Notes under the pieces: generated by a model | What the model saw: only the letters and a program-made list of their open reading frames with translations | What the model was told of the DNA's origin: nothing | The model's database searches: none | Part shown: positions 48,333-56,906 of the stretch, in pieces | Layout: every line of letters begins with the position of its first letter | How positions within the stretch are numbered: position 1 is the stretch's first letter | Translations under genes and position numbers: made by a program | DNA from: Paracidovorax cattleyae | Lineage (GTDB): Bacteria; Pseudomonadota; Gammaproteobacteria; Burkholderiales; Burkholderiaceae_C | Length of the DNA: 64,000 nt | Assembly (NCBI RefSeq): GCF_900104515.1 | Contig: NZ_FNJL01000009.1 | Span: 115,039-179,038, forward strand | Direction of reading: 5' to 3'

Positions 48333-48522
48333 CAGGTTTTGGTCTTCTCTCTCATTCGCACGAAACACGGCGGCGCGCCAAAACACCTCAGCCACAGAGC
48401 ATAGGGTGCCTACGAGGTCCCGGGGCCTGTGAGGCGCAGGGGGCCTTCCATCCCGCAGGTCCGCTCCTGTGCCTTTCCCTCCTTTCGCGCCGCGGCCTTC
48501 GTACCGTCACCCCGGATATCCA

Positions 48523-49800
48523 ATGGCATTGATCGTTCACAAATACGGCGGCACATCGATGGGCTCCACGGAGCGCATCCGCAATGTCGCCAAGCGCGTC
48601 GCCAAGTGGGCACGGGCGGGCCACCAGATGGTGGTGGTGCCCAGCGCCATGAGCGGCGAAACCAACCGCCTGCTCGGCCTGGCCAAGGACCTCGCCCCCT
48701 CGCGCGCCTCCTCCGCCTACCACCGCGAACTCGACATGCTCGCCGCCACCGGCGAACAGGCTTCTTCCGCTCTGCTGGCCATCGCGCTGCAGGCCGAAGG
48801 CATGGAGTCGGTGAGCTATGCCGGCTGGCAGGTGCCCATCCGCACCGACAGCGCCTACACCAAGGCCCGCATCGAATCCATTGACGACCAGCGCGTGCGC
48901 GCGGATCTCGCCGCCGGCAAGGTCGTGATCGTCACCGGCTTCCAGGGCATCGACGAGCAAGGCCACATCACCACGCTGGGCCGCGGCGGCTCCGACACCT
49001 CGGCCGTGGCCGTGGCGGCGGCGATGAAGGCCGCCGAATGCCTGATCTACACCGACGTGGACGGCGTGTACACCACCGACCCGCGCGTCGTGCCCGAGGC
49101 GCGCCGCCTGCACACCGTGAGCTTCGAGGAAATGCTGGAGATGGCCAGCCTCGGCAGCAAGGTGCTGCAGATCCGCTCCGTGGAGTTCGCCGGCAAGTAC
49201 AAGGTGCCGCTGCGCGTGCTCTCCAGCTTCACGCCCTGGGATATCGACATCGAGGAAGAGGCCCGCTCCGGCACGCTCATCACTTTTGAGGAAGACGAAA
49301 AAATGGAACAAGCCGTCGTATCCGGCATCGCTTTCAACCGCGACGAAGCCAAGATCTCCGTGCTGGGCGTGCCCGACAAGCCCGGCATCGCCTACCAGAT
49401 CCTGGGCGCGGTGGCCGACGCGAACATCGAGGTGGACGTCATCATCCAGAACCTCAGCAAGGACGGCAAGACCGACTTCAGCTTCACGGTGAACCGCAAC
49501 GACTTCGCGCGCACCGTCGATCTGCTCAAGGAAAAGGTCGTGCCCGTCCTGGGCGCCCAGGAAGTCGTGGGCGACGCCAAGATCTGCAAGGTGAGCATCG
49601 TCGGCATCGGCATGCGCAGCCACGTCGGCGTGGCCGCCCGCATGTTCCGCGTGCTGAGCGAAGAGGGCATCAACATCCAGATGATCTCCACCTCCGAGAT
49701 CAAGACCTCCGTCGTCATCGACGAGAAGTACGTTGAACTGGCCGTGCGCACCCTGCACAAGGCCTTCGAGCTCGACCAGCCCGCAGCGGCCGCCGCCTGA
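48523..49800 (+). CDS. lysC: aspartate kinase
   Basis: A 425-residue aspartokinase: catalytic N-terminal domain ([46 protein letters not shown]) and two C-terminal ACT domains ([36 protein letters not shown]) for feedback control by lysine and/or threonine. It produces aspartyl phosphate for Lys, Met and Thr synthesis. An in-frame ATG near 49303 ([17 protein letters not shown]) preceded by GAGGAAG could start a separate ACT-only subunit, as in other alpha2-beta2 aspartokinases. Confidence 0.96.
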   Translation: MALIVHKYGGTSMGSTERIRNVAKRVAKWARAGHQMVVVPSAMSGETNRLLGLAKDLAPSRASSAYHRELDMLAATGEQASSALLAIALQAEGMESVSYAGWQVPIRTDSAYTKARIESIDDQRVRADLAAGKVVIVTGFQGIDEQGHITTLGRGGSDTSAVAVAAAMKAAECLIYTDVDGVYTTDPRVVPEARRLHTVSFEEMLEMASLGSKVLQIRSVEFAGKYKVPLRVLSSFTPWDIDIEEEARSGTLITFEEDEKMEQAVVSGIAFNRDEAKISVLGVPDKPGIAYQILGAVADANIEVDVIIQNLSKDGKTDFSFTVNRNDFARTVDLLKEKVVPVLGAQEVVGDAKICKVSIVGIGMRSHVGVAARMFRVLSEEGINIQMISTSEIKTSVVIDEKYVELAVRTLHKAFELDQPAAAAA

Positions 49801-49841
49801 CTTCCAAAACTGCCCCGGTTCTGGGGTAGAATGGCGGGATT

Positions 49842-49934
49842 GGAAACGTGACCGAGTGGCCGAAGGTGCTCCCCTGCTAAGGGAGTATGGGGTGTAGAGC
49901 CTCATCGAGGGTTCGAATCCCTCCGTTTCCGCCA
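49842..49934 (+). tRNA. tRNA-Ser(GCT)
   Basis: A 93-base class II tRNA with encoded CCA. The acceptor GGAAACG pairs with CGTTTCC, the anticodon loop CCTGCTAA carries GCT (49876-49878) reading AGC/AGT serine codons, the long variable arm is present, and the T loop is GGTTCGAATCC. A terminator follows immediately. Confidence 0.97.
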
Positions 49935-49940
49935 GGTACA

Positions 49941-49975
49941 AAAGCCCCGAGCAGTTTGTCTGCTTGGGGCTTTTT
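49941..49975 (+). terminator. rho-independent terminator after tRNA-Ser
   Basis: AAAGCCCCGAGCAG and CTGCTTGGGGCTTT (49941-49973) form a long stem with a short loop, followed by T residues. Confidence 0.9.
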
Positions 49976-50108
49976 CCTTTCCACATCCAGAAACGCTGGT
50001 TGCGAACTTTTGGGGATCCATGTTCTTCACTTTCTTGTGCGAGGGCCTGGATCCAATGCACCGCAGAAAAATCCGGTGCACGGGGCGCTGTCCTTCGGCG
50101 GAACTTCA

Positions 50109-50506
50109 ATGAGTCGCGCCACTGCCGAGGCCCCTCAGGCCAAGACTCCGATCGAAATGAAAGTCCTGGGAGGCTTGCTCTTCGCGTGTGTGCCAGGGTT
50201 TGCGGCGATGATCCATACCCTGAGCAAGAGGGAGGATCCTCGCTGGAAATGCGATAACAGCGGCCCTTCGCTCCAATCGGTGACCGGTACGGTGCGTATG
50301 GCAGGGGGCTCCTTCATGCTGGTCAACGAAAAGTGGAGAACGATTGATTCGCGTGTGCGGCCAGGAGTCGTGAGCGATGCACGAAGACCTATCCGTACCG
50401 CGGACTGCTGGAAAGCAGGGTAGGGCATACCATTTCCGCGCAGACTTGCGGCGACAGGGTTGTCTCGATCGAGCTGGACGGCCGCACTTACAGCACGCTG
50501 CGCTGA
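50109..50506 (+). pseudogene. small single-membrane-segment protein, probable frameshift
   Basis: ATG 50109 opens a 104-codon frame: MSRATAEAPQAKTPIEMKV, one hydrophobic segment (KVLGGLLFACVPGFAAMI) and TGTVRMAGGSFMLVNEKW. It then ends in RPIRTADCWKAG, which looks out of frame. Another frame, open from 50348, reads YPYRGLLESRVGHTISAQTC, DRVVSIELDGRTYSTLR and stops at 50506, with protein-like composition. A one-step shift near 50348-50365 would give a ~132-residue protein. No family was recognised; it could also be a sequencing error. Confidence 0.4.
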
Positions 50507-50660
50507 TTTGCGCCGGCGTGCTTCTGTTCTGAAATGGAACCCCGCTTCCTGCTATCGATCGGCCTGTTCGTAGATTTTCCCGGTGGTCCGATTGATCACC
50601 GCGATCTTCTCCAAGGCACCATAGAAAGCGTGGTGCGTATGAACTATCTCGAAGCACGGC

Positions 50661-50823
50661 ATTGGCATCGGAATGGCGCGCCGTGCGCTATCCCGAAAAC
50701 CGCGCCTGCATCATGCGCCACAACCCCGCTGCCTGGGAGGCGCTGTCGCAGATGGCGGACATCTCCCTCAACGCAGCGCGCGACCGCCTGCTGAGTCCCG
50801 CACCCACCGCCATCTTTCCATGA
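50661..50823 (+). pseudogene. unidentified gene fragment (3' end)
   Basis: A short frame without a start reads SEWRAVRYPENRACIMRHNP, AAWEALSQMADISLNAARD and RLLSPAPTAIFP before a TGA at 50821-50823. The composition is protein-like and it precedes the aminotransferase remnant, so it may be the 3' end of a lost upstream gene. Family not recognised. Confidence 0.3.
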
Positions 50824-50843
50824 AAACCACCGAAGACTCCAAC

Positions 50844-51632
50844 ATGGCCAATGCCTACTTCCCCGGCCCGGCCGATGTGGGCCCGCCACGGGGGCGATGA
50901 TCGCTCGCCGGAATGCGCTGCTTGGCCCGGCCTATCGGCTGATGTACGAGCATCCGCTGCATATCGTGCGCGGCGAGGATGCATGGCTGGAAGACCCCGC
51001 AGGCCGCCGCTAGCTCGACGCCTACAACAACGTGACCTCGCTCGGGCACTGCCATCCCGCCGTGGCCGACGCGATCTGCCGCCAGGTGCGCACGCTCGCT
51101 ACCGTGCCCGGCACTGATTGCCGCAGTTCTCGCCGTCGCGGGGCGTGACGGTCGATCTCGGTCCGCACGTGCGCCTTGTGTGGGCGCCGCGCCTCTACCA
51201 CGCCGAAGGCACCGACCTGGCGGAGCGATTCACGCGCGACGTCGAGGCGGCGGCGGCCGACCTGCGGCGGCACGGCATCCACCCGGCGGCCCTGATCGTC
51301 GATTCGCTGTTCACCCGCGACGGCATCCTGCCCGGACCGGCGGGTTTCCTGAAGGAGGCCGTGGATGTGATCCGGAGGGCCGGCGGCCTGTTCATTGTCG
51401 ACGAGGTACAGCCCGGCTTCGGGTGCACCGGCGGGTACCTGTGGGGATTCCAGCGCCTCGACCTCTCGCCGGACACCGTCACCCTGGGCAAGCCAATGGG
51501 CAACGGCCAGCCGATCGCGGGCGTTCTCGCCACGGCCGACGCATTGGCGGAGTTTGGCAGGTACTCGCGCTACTTCAACACCTTCGCCGGCAACGCCGTG
51601 TCGTGCGCGGCCGCCCTGGCGGTCGCTGCCTG
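50844..51632 (+). pseudogene. class III aminotransferase remnant
   Basis: Remains of a PLP-dependent class III aminotransferase. MANAYFPGPADVGP (ATG 50844) is followed in another frame by ALLGPAYRLMYEHPLHIVRG, EDAWLEDPAGRR, an in-frame TAG at 51011 where Tyr is expected, and LDAYNNVTSLGHCHPAVADA. After ~51115 a large internal part is missing, and a third frame holds LIVDSLFTRDGILPGP, GLFIVDEVQPGFGCTGGYLW, the PLP-lysine segment TVTLGKPMGNGQPIAGV, and RYFNTFAGNAVSCAAALAVA, where the match stops. The gene is non-functional. Confidence 0.8.
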
Positions 51633-52040
51633 CTGCGCACGAAGAGGCTGCAGGAGGCCGGGGTGATCCGCAGCTACGGCGCGGACACCGCGCTGGACAA
51701 GCTGGGCGAGCACGTCATCGTGTTTTCGGAGATCACCCTTGGCAATCACTGGCGGCACGATTTCCGCAGGTTCGAGGAGGCGGTCGCCGGCTACCGGGAA
51801 ATCGTCGAGTCGTACAACGTGAGCGGCGGTGGCGGGTACGACTACCTTCTGAAGATCGTCGCGCCGGGCATCGGGCACTTCCAGTCGGTAATGGACAGGA
51901 TGCTGGAGGCCGATATCGGCATCGAGCGCTTCGCCAGCCGGATCGTCCTGCGGCATGCGCAGGGGCGCCGCGGCTACCCGCTGGACATCATCGCGGTCCA
52001 GAAGCGCTGGAAATGGGGGCACGAGGCCCGGCCTTGTAGG
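51633..52040 (+). pseudogene. Lrp/AsnC regulator remnant fused to the aminotransferase remnant
   Basis: Directly at the break of the aminotransferase, the sequence becomes an AsnC-family protein lacking its first HTH helices: RTKRLQEAGVIRSYGADTAL, then HVIVFSEITLGNHWRHDF, ESYNVSGGGGYDYLLKIVAP and GIERFASRIVLRHAQGRRGY. The frame runs on without a stop toward csbD. A deletion that joined a same-strand aminotransferase and its neighbouring regulator explains the junction. Confidence 0.78.
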
Positions 52041-52163
52041 CTCGACCTTACGGGCACAGCCGGCATTGCCCCGCGACCGCCGCCCCACGCGGGTCATAAC
52101 ATTTGCACCGAGGCATGGAGATTTCCATCCCTGCCCGCAATCCATCACCGAAAGGACTTCATC

Positions 52164-52343
52164 ATGAACACCGATCAAATCAAGGGCACGCTGAAGGAAG
52201 CCGCTGGCAAGGTCCAGCAAAAGACCGGCGAAGTGTTCAACAGCCCGGAGCAGCAGGCGAAGGGCGTAGCCAAGCAGGTGGAAGGCAACGTCCAGAAGAA
52301 CTACGGCGACGCCAAGGAAACCATCAAGGACACCACGAAGTAA
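52164..52343 (+). CDS. CsbD-family stress protein
   Basis: A 59-residue hydrophilic protein: MNTDQIKGTLKEAAGKVQQK and KQVEGNVQKNYGDAKETIK are typical of CsbD, small general-stress proteins of unknown action. AAAGGA lies before the ATG, and a terminator follows at 52391. Confidence 0.9.
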   Translation: MNTDQIKGTLKEAAGKVQQKTGEVFNSPEQQAKGVAKQVEGNVQKNYGDAKETIKDTTK

Positions 52344-52390
52344 TCCTTCGTGAAGGCGCGGCGGTCATTCCGCCGCGGCAGGCCATCGAG

Positions 52391-52424
52391 GCCCCGGCGC
52401 GCTGCCAGCGCGACGGGGCTTTTT
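52391..52424 (+). terminator. rho-independent terminator after csbD
   Basis: GCCCCG (52391-52396) pairs with CGGGGC (52414-52419), with an inner GCGCGCT/AGCGCG stem, followed by five T. Confidence 0.85.
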
Positions 52425-52453
52425 CGCGCCTGCAGAACGGCATTCCACGCCAT

Positions 52454-53350
52454 TCATACCGAGCTGGCGATGTGTTCCCGGAACCACTGGTGGGCAGGGT
52501 CGCGGTGTATCCGCTCCGGCCAGAGCATGAGCATGTCGAAGCCTTCGACCTCCAGGGGCGGCTCCACGATCTTCAGCGCCGCGCTGCCGCGGACCAGGCG
52601 GGCGGGCACCATGGCCACGCAGTCGGTACCGGCGAGCACGGACGCGAGGAACAGGAAATGGGGCACCGACAGCGCCACCCGCCGTTCGAGCCCGTGTGTC
52701 GCCAGGGCCGCGTCGGTCGCGCCATGGAAGCCGCCGCCGTCCGGTGAGACGATCGCATGGTCCAGCCGGCAGAATTGCGCCAGGGTGGGGCGGCGCCTGA
52801 GGCCCGGATGGCCTGTGCGGCCCGCCAGGACGTAGCGTTCCGTGAACAGCGACCTGCGCCGCAAGTGCGGGGGCGCCTGCTCGCCGGTGTGGAGGGCGAG
52901 GTCGATGTCTCCCTGCTCCGCCTTGATCGCCAACTGGGATGGCGGCACCTGCACGACAGCCAGGCGGCTGCCCGGCGCCGAAGCGCGCAAACCGGGCAGC
53001 GCCGGCAGCAGCACGGAGTGCTCCCCATAGTCGAATGCCGCCACGCGCCATGTCTGGCGGGATTGCGCGGGATCGAAGGGCCGCGATGGTGCCACCGCCT
53101 GGGCCAGGGTGGACAGGGCATGCCGCAGGGGCTCACGCAGTTCTTCGGCGCGTGCGGTGGGCCGCATGCCGCGCGGGCCCGGCATCAGCAAGGGATCGGC
53201 GAAGAAATCCCGCAGCCGGGCCAGTTGCAGGCTCACGGCAGGCTGTGACAGGTGCAGCCGTTCAGCAGCCCGGGTGACGTTGTGCTCGACCAGCAAGGCG
53301 TCGAGGGTAACCAGCAGGTTAAGGTCCAGCTGTCTCAGCGAATTTGGCAT
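52454..53350 (-). CDS. LysR-family regulator of the quinone-reductase gene
   Basis: A 298-residue LysR regulator of the NodD/PnbR-like subgroup: LRQLDLNLLVTLDALLVEHN, HLSQPAVSLQLARLRDFFAD (HTH), DPLLMPGPRGMRPTARAE and C-terminal PAHQWFREHI. It is divergent from the NAD(P)H dehydrogenase at 53414 with 63 bases between, and is its likely regulator in response to quinones or nitroaromatics; inference from family. Confidence 0.9.
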   Translation of the reverse strand: MPNSLRQLDLNLLVTLDALLVEHNVTRAAERLHLSQPAVSLQLARLRDFFADPLLMPGPRGMRPTARAEELREPLRHALSTLAQAVAPSRPFDPAQSRQTWRVAAFDYGEHSVLLPALPGLRASAPGSRLAVVQVPPSQLAIKAEQGDIDLALHTGEQAPPHLRRRSLFTERYVLAGRTGHPGLRRRPTLAQFCRLDHAIVSPDGGGFHGATDAALATHGLERRVALSVPHFLFLASVLAGTDCVAMVPARLVRGSAALKIVEPPLEVEGFDMLMLWPERIHRDPAHQWFREHIASSV

Positions 53351-53413
53351 GCAAATACCAGCAATCCAGGGAATTCATTTCCAATATACCTTGCACACAC
53401 CTATCGTGGCGCC

Positions 53414-54202
53414 ATGAACATTCTTCTTGTCTATGCCCACCCCGAGCCCCGTTCCCTGAACGGCGCGCTCAAGGATTTCTCGCTACAGCGCCTGCAGCAG
53501 GCGGGCCAAGCGGTCCAGGTATCGGACCTGTACGCCATGCGCTGGAAGGCTGGCCTCGATGCGGGGGATGATTTCGCCGCCCAGCCAGGGGAGCGCTTTC
53601 TCGCTGCCGAGCATTCCCTGCGCGCTTTCGAGCGCGGCACGCAGAGCGGCGACATCGCGCGGGAGCAGGAGAAACTGCTCTGGGCCGATGCGCTGATCCT
53701 GCAGTTCCCGCTCTGGTGGTTTGGCATGCCGGCGTTGCTCAAGGGCTGGGTGGACCGGGTCTATGCCTGCGGCTTCGCCTATGGTGTCGGCGAGCATTCG
53801 GACACGCACTGGGGCGACCGCTATGGCGAGGGCACCCTGGCCGGCAAGCGCGCGATGCTGGTGGTGACGGCGGGAGGATGGGAATCCCATTACGGCCCGC
53901 GCGGCATCAACGGGCCGATCGACGACCTGTTGTTCCCGATCCAGCACGGCATCCTGTTCTATCCGGGCTTCCAGGTCCTGCCGCCACATGTGATCTACCG
54001 CACGGGCAGGATCGACGGCGAGGGCTTCGCAGGCGCGACGGAGGCGCTGGGGCGCCGTCTGGACGATCTGTTCACTGCAACCCCGATCGCGTTCCGCCAG
54101 CAGAACGCCGGGGACTACCGCATTCCCGCACTGGCGTTGCGGGAGGACATCCTGCCCGGGGCTTCGGGCCTGGGCATCCACGTAGCGACGCCGCAGGACT
54201 GA
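53414..54202 (+). CDS. NAD(P)H:quinone oxidoreductase / flavodoxin-like reductase
   Basis: A 262-residue flavodoxin-fold reductase of the NQO1/KefF type. NILLVYAHPEPRSLNGALKD (FMN/FAD phosphate loop), ADALILQFPLWWFGMPALLK, WVDRVYACGFAYG and VVTAGGWESHYGP are conserved. The start at 53414 gives the standard MNILLVYAHP. Likely two-electron reduction of quinones in the cytoplasm. Confidence 0.9.
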   Translation: MNILLVYAHPEPRSLNGALKDFSLQRLQQAGQAVQVSDLYAMRWKAGLDAGDDFAAQPGERFLAAEHSLRAFERGTQSGDIAREQEKLLWADALILQFPLWWFGMPALLKGWVDRVYACGFAYGVGEHSDTHWGDRYGEGTLAGKRAMLVVTAGGWESHYGPRGINGPIDDLLFPIQHGILFYPGFQVLPPHVIYRTGRIDGEGFAGATEALGRRLDDLFTATPIAFRQQNAGDYRIPALALREDILPGASGLGIHVATPQD

Positions 54203-54215
54203 CCGGAGCGCTGGG

Positions 54216-54512
54216 TCACATGGGGAGGTCGGCGAACGAGGGGGCCGCGGACGCTTCCGTCTTCTGCGGCTGTTCTGCGGGCTGGCGGCTCCAGCGCCGC
54301 AGGCCGTCGCGGCCACCGGCGGAGCGCAGCAGCAAGGCGCCGCCGATGGCGGCATGCAGCACGGCGCGCGTACGGCTGCGGGATACCAGGGCCCAGAACA
54401 GCAGCCCCGCGCCGGCGATGGCCGCGGCGGTGTGTTCGTTCGGCGCGCTGGCGCGGCTGTCGTCGTAGTCGAGCAGGTGGCGCACGGACTGGCGGAGGTG
54501 GTCGTTCTGCAT
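54216..54512 (-). CDS. small membrane protein, unknown
   Basis: A 98-residue protein: MQNDHLRQSVRHLLDYDDSR, a hydrophobic segment AAAIAGAGLLFWALV, a second weaker one VLHAAIGGALLLRS, and a polar tail (QPAEQPQKTEASAAPS). No family recognised. GGAACACC precedes the ATG. It is convergent with the quinone reductase. Confidence 0.6.
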   Translation of the reverse strand: MQNDHLRQSVRHLLDYDDSRASAPNEHTAAAIAGAGLLFWALVSRSRTRAVLHAAIGGALLLRSAGGRDGLRRWSRQPAEQPQKTEASAAPSFADLPM

Positions 54513-54644
54513 GGCGTGGTGTTCCTTGGCTGGACAAGCGAAAGAGTCACCTTAGGTGACGACCGGACGCGACAGGGTCGGCCTGCATGCCGTGGCACCG
54601 TAGGCTGCGGCGCACGTGCATGCGGGGCCGCGGCTGCGTCCACG

Positions 54645-54679
54645 AAAAAAGGCCAACCGGGCGTCCCTGGTTGGCCTTT
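54645..54679 (-). terminator. rho-independent terminator of the KGG-protein gene
   Basis: GGCCAACC (54651-54658) pairs with GGTTGGCC (54669-54676); on the minus strand the stem is followed by six T. It terminates transcription from the gene ending at 54766. Confidence 0.85.
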
Positions 54680-54765
54680 GGTGCGGGTGCCCGACGGCGC
54701 CGGGACGCCGCACCTGCCCGGAGGCGATGCCGTGCCCGGCCCGCAGGGCCGGCTTGGTGTGTCGC

Positions 54766-55083
54766 TCAGCGGTCGTTCTTGTGGCTTTGGCGGCCGGCCT
54801 GTGCATGCTGCTCGCTGCTGCCGCCGCCGCCGCGCGTGCCCCCACTGTTCTGGCTGCTGCCGCTGCTGTTCTGCTGGTTGTTGTTGCCGCCGCCGTGGCT
54901 CATGCTGCCGGCGCGGCGGGCTTCCCCGGAGTTGAACTCGTGGGCATTACCGCTCGCATGCGCTGCGCGTCCGCCTTCGGCGGCGATTTCGCGTTGGCGC
55001 TCGGGGTCCATGCCGGCGAATCCGCGGCCGGAACCGCCACCCTGGCTGCCTTGATTGCCTTGATTGCCTTGATTCGATGCCAT
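54766..55083 (-). CDS. KGG-repeat stress-induced protein (YciG-like)
   Basis: A 105-residue hydrophilic, Gly/Asn/Gln-rich protein: QGNQGNQGSQGGG, then GFAGMDPERQREIAAEGGRA and ARRAGSMSHGGGN, the KGG/'general stress protein' pattern, and a low-complexity Gln/Ser/Gly tail. It is probably disordered in part. Such proteins accumulate in stationary phase or under osmotic stress. Confidence 0.8.
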   Translation of the reverse strand: MASNQGNQGNQGSQGGGSGRGFAGMDPERQREIAAEGGRAAHASGNAHEFNSGEARRAGSMSHGGGNNNQQNSSGSSQNSGGTRGGGGSSEQHAQAGRQSHKNDR

Positions 55084-55554
55084 GTGATTTCTCCTTTGGA
55101 ACATAACGAATGGTGAATTGGATGTGACCGCGCAGTGCAGCGCTGTCGATGAGGCAGGGGGCAACGGACATGCCATCCGCCGGGTCTGCAGCGCGGCATC
55201 GGCGTGTCGGCAGAGCTGTGCGGCCGCAGCCTGTTACGAACGCGCCGAGGGGCGCAGGGCGGAGTGCATGGAAACGAAACAAAGGGTTTGGCCGCGTTGC
55301 GGACGGCTTTTCCTGCATGCACCTGCAGCGCCGCAGCCTTGCGGATGCCGGGCGCCGATGGTCATTTCTGCATGCCGAGCGGGATTTGCAGCAATGCTTG
55401 CAAAACCCCATCCACAGGCTCCGGCAACTGCAACGCGGCCCTGGTGTAACGCGGGCCGTGTCCCGCGCGGCTTCCTGCGCGGCGTGCCGGAGCGGATGCA
55501 AATCATGGATCGCTTCCTTCCCCACGATGACAGCACGCAACGCAAGGAGTTTTC
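55084..55554. other. 471-base intergenic gap
   Basis: No convincing gene. It must hold the promoter of the KGG gene and, near the right end (AAGGAG, about 55543-55548), the ribosome binding site of the ferritin-like remnant. Confidence 0.6.
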
Positions 55555-56160
55555 ATGGAAGCCACCACCACGGGTATGAATCGCACGGGCGCCTCGGCGT
55601 CGCCGGCGGCGCGCAGGCGATGGAGGATGCCGTCGAGCGGTATTCGCCGCCCGGTCCCATCGATCTGTCGCAGGGCAGGGAAGTCCGCCTGCTGTGCGCG
55701 CAGGAAGCCGGGCCGCTCGGCACCGTGCCGCCGCCCACGTCGCTGGGCAGCATGGTGCGCACGGGTGTGAGCAAGCCCATGGGCGAGCATCCCGAGATCC
55801 TCCTGAACAAGTTCGGCGAACGCATCGTCTTCGAGCGCGGCGGCACGGACGACGTCGCGCTGCAGGCGGACGCTTCGGCCCTGGCGACCCTGCCGCGCAT
55901 CCGCGCGGAGGAGCTGCAGCACTTCCAGATGCTGTGCGACGCCATGCGGCAACTCGGCGGCGACCCCACGGCGCAGACGCCGTGCGCGGACGTGGTCGCC
56001 ACCGCGTCGATGGGGATTGATCCAGGTGGTGTCGGACCCGCGCACGACGCTGGCGCAGGCGCTGTCGGCCATGCTGACCGCGGAGCTCACCGACAACGCG
56101 GGTTGGGAATTGCTGATGCAACAGGCGGGGCAGGCTCTGGTCAATCTTCCCCACGTCTTC
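55555..56160 (+). pseudogene. ferritin-like domain gene, frameshifted and truncated
   Basis: A good ribosome binding site and ATG 55555 start MEATTTGMNRTGASASP, but the family sequence continues in another frame (GGAQAMEDAVERYSPPG, GEHPEILLNKFGERIVFERG, RIRAEELQHFQML, TAQTPCADVVATASMG), which needs one lost G near 55603. At ~56013 one extra base returns the frame to QVVSDPRTTLAQALSAMLTAE and LTDNAGWELLMQQAGQAL, after which the C-terminal helix is missing. The presumed product binds iron or acts as a ferritin-like stress protein. The two indels could be sequencing errors, but the lost 3' end could not. Confidence 0.65.
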
Positions 56161-56191
56161 TTCCCCGGCCTTCTTTCCAAAAGGACAACCC

Positions 56192-56876
56192 ATGACGATC
56201 CATCTTTTCCAGGACAAGGGCACCGCCCCTGGAGCGCCAGCGCCTGAGCTGAAAGGACATGGTGGGCAAGCCCATCAGCAAGCTCGACGATGATGCCCTC
56301 ACGCGCGTGCGCGCCATCCTCATGAACGGCGAACCCGTGGCGCGGCAGCTCTACGCAGAGATCGCATCCGTGGAGTCGCAGCACATCACCCACTACGGCT
56401 CGATGCCCAACCCGCACGAGACGCCGCTGGAGAAGCTGCTCATCGCCGAGGCCTGCGAGGTCTGGAACTATGCGGGCTGCGCACAGCAGGAGAGCAATCC
56501 CCGCGTGCGGGCGATCTGGGAGATGTTCCGGGACTACGAGCTCGGGCATTTCCAGGTGGTGCAGGAGCTGTTCAAGCGGCTGAAGCGGTGCGACCCCGCC
56601 AAGGTGCTCGGCGACGGCGCGCTGCCGGCCTTCATCCGGTTCGAAAGCCACCGGGATTACCTGCGGCAGGTGGCCGATGCGGAGACCGATTTACGCAAGG
56701 ACGGCATGCGCTTCGCGCAGGTTCCGCAGGAAGAAGGTGAATCCTCGCTGGCCTACCGCGAAGCGGTGGACCAGGACGGCTCGCCGTCGTGCGCCGCGTC
56801 CGCGTCGTATGCCTGGACGGCCGGTACCGAGCTCGTGCGCGAAGCCGAGGCGGTCGAAGTGGTGGCTGCCACGTAG
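56192..56876 (+). pseudogene. second ferritin-like gene with internal deletion
   Basis: AAAGGA precedes ATG 56192 (MTIHLFQDKGTAPGAPAPEL). After about KGH near 56258 the coding continues in another frame: KPISKLDDDALTRVRAILMN, EIASVESQHITHYGSMPNP, EACEVWNYAGCAQQESNP and FRDYELGHFQVVQELFKRL, to the stop at 56876. The HITHYG and ELGHFQ segments look like the metal-binding helices of a ferritin-like fold. An N-terminal part of the protein appears deleted. The 206-codon frame alone (from ATG 56259) might still be translated. Confidence 0.6.
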
Positions 56877-56906
56877 AGACCGCGCAGCGGTGCCGACCGC
56901 GCAGCG

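Noticed and set aside
49842..49934. tRNA-Ser as an active attachment site
   Set aside because: No integrase and no repeated copy of the tRNA 3' end were seen in the window.
51180..52343. 387-codon frame joining the AsnC remnant to csbD
   Set aside because: csbD has its own ATG and ribosome binding site at 52164; the read-through is the stopless tail of a pseudogene.
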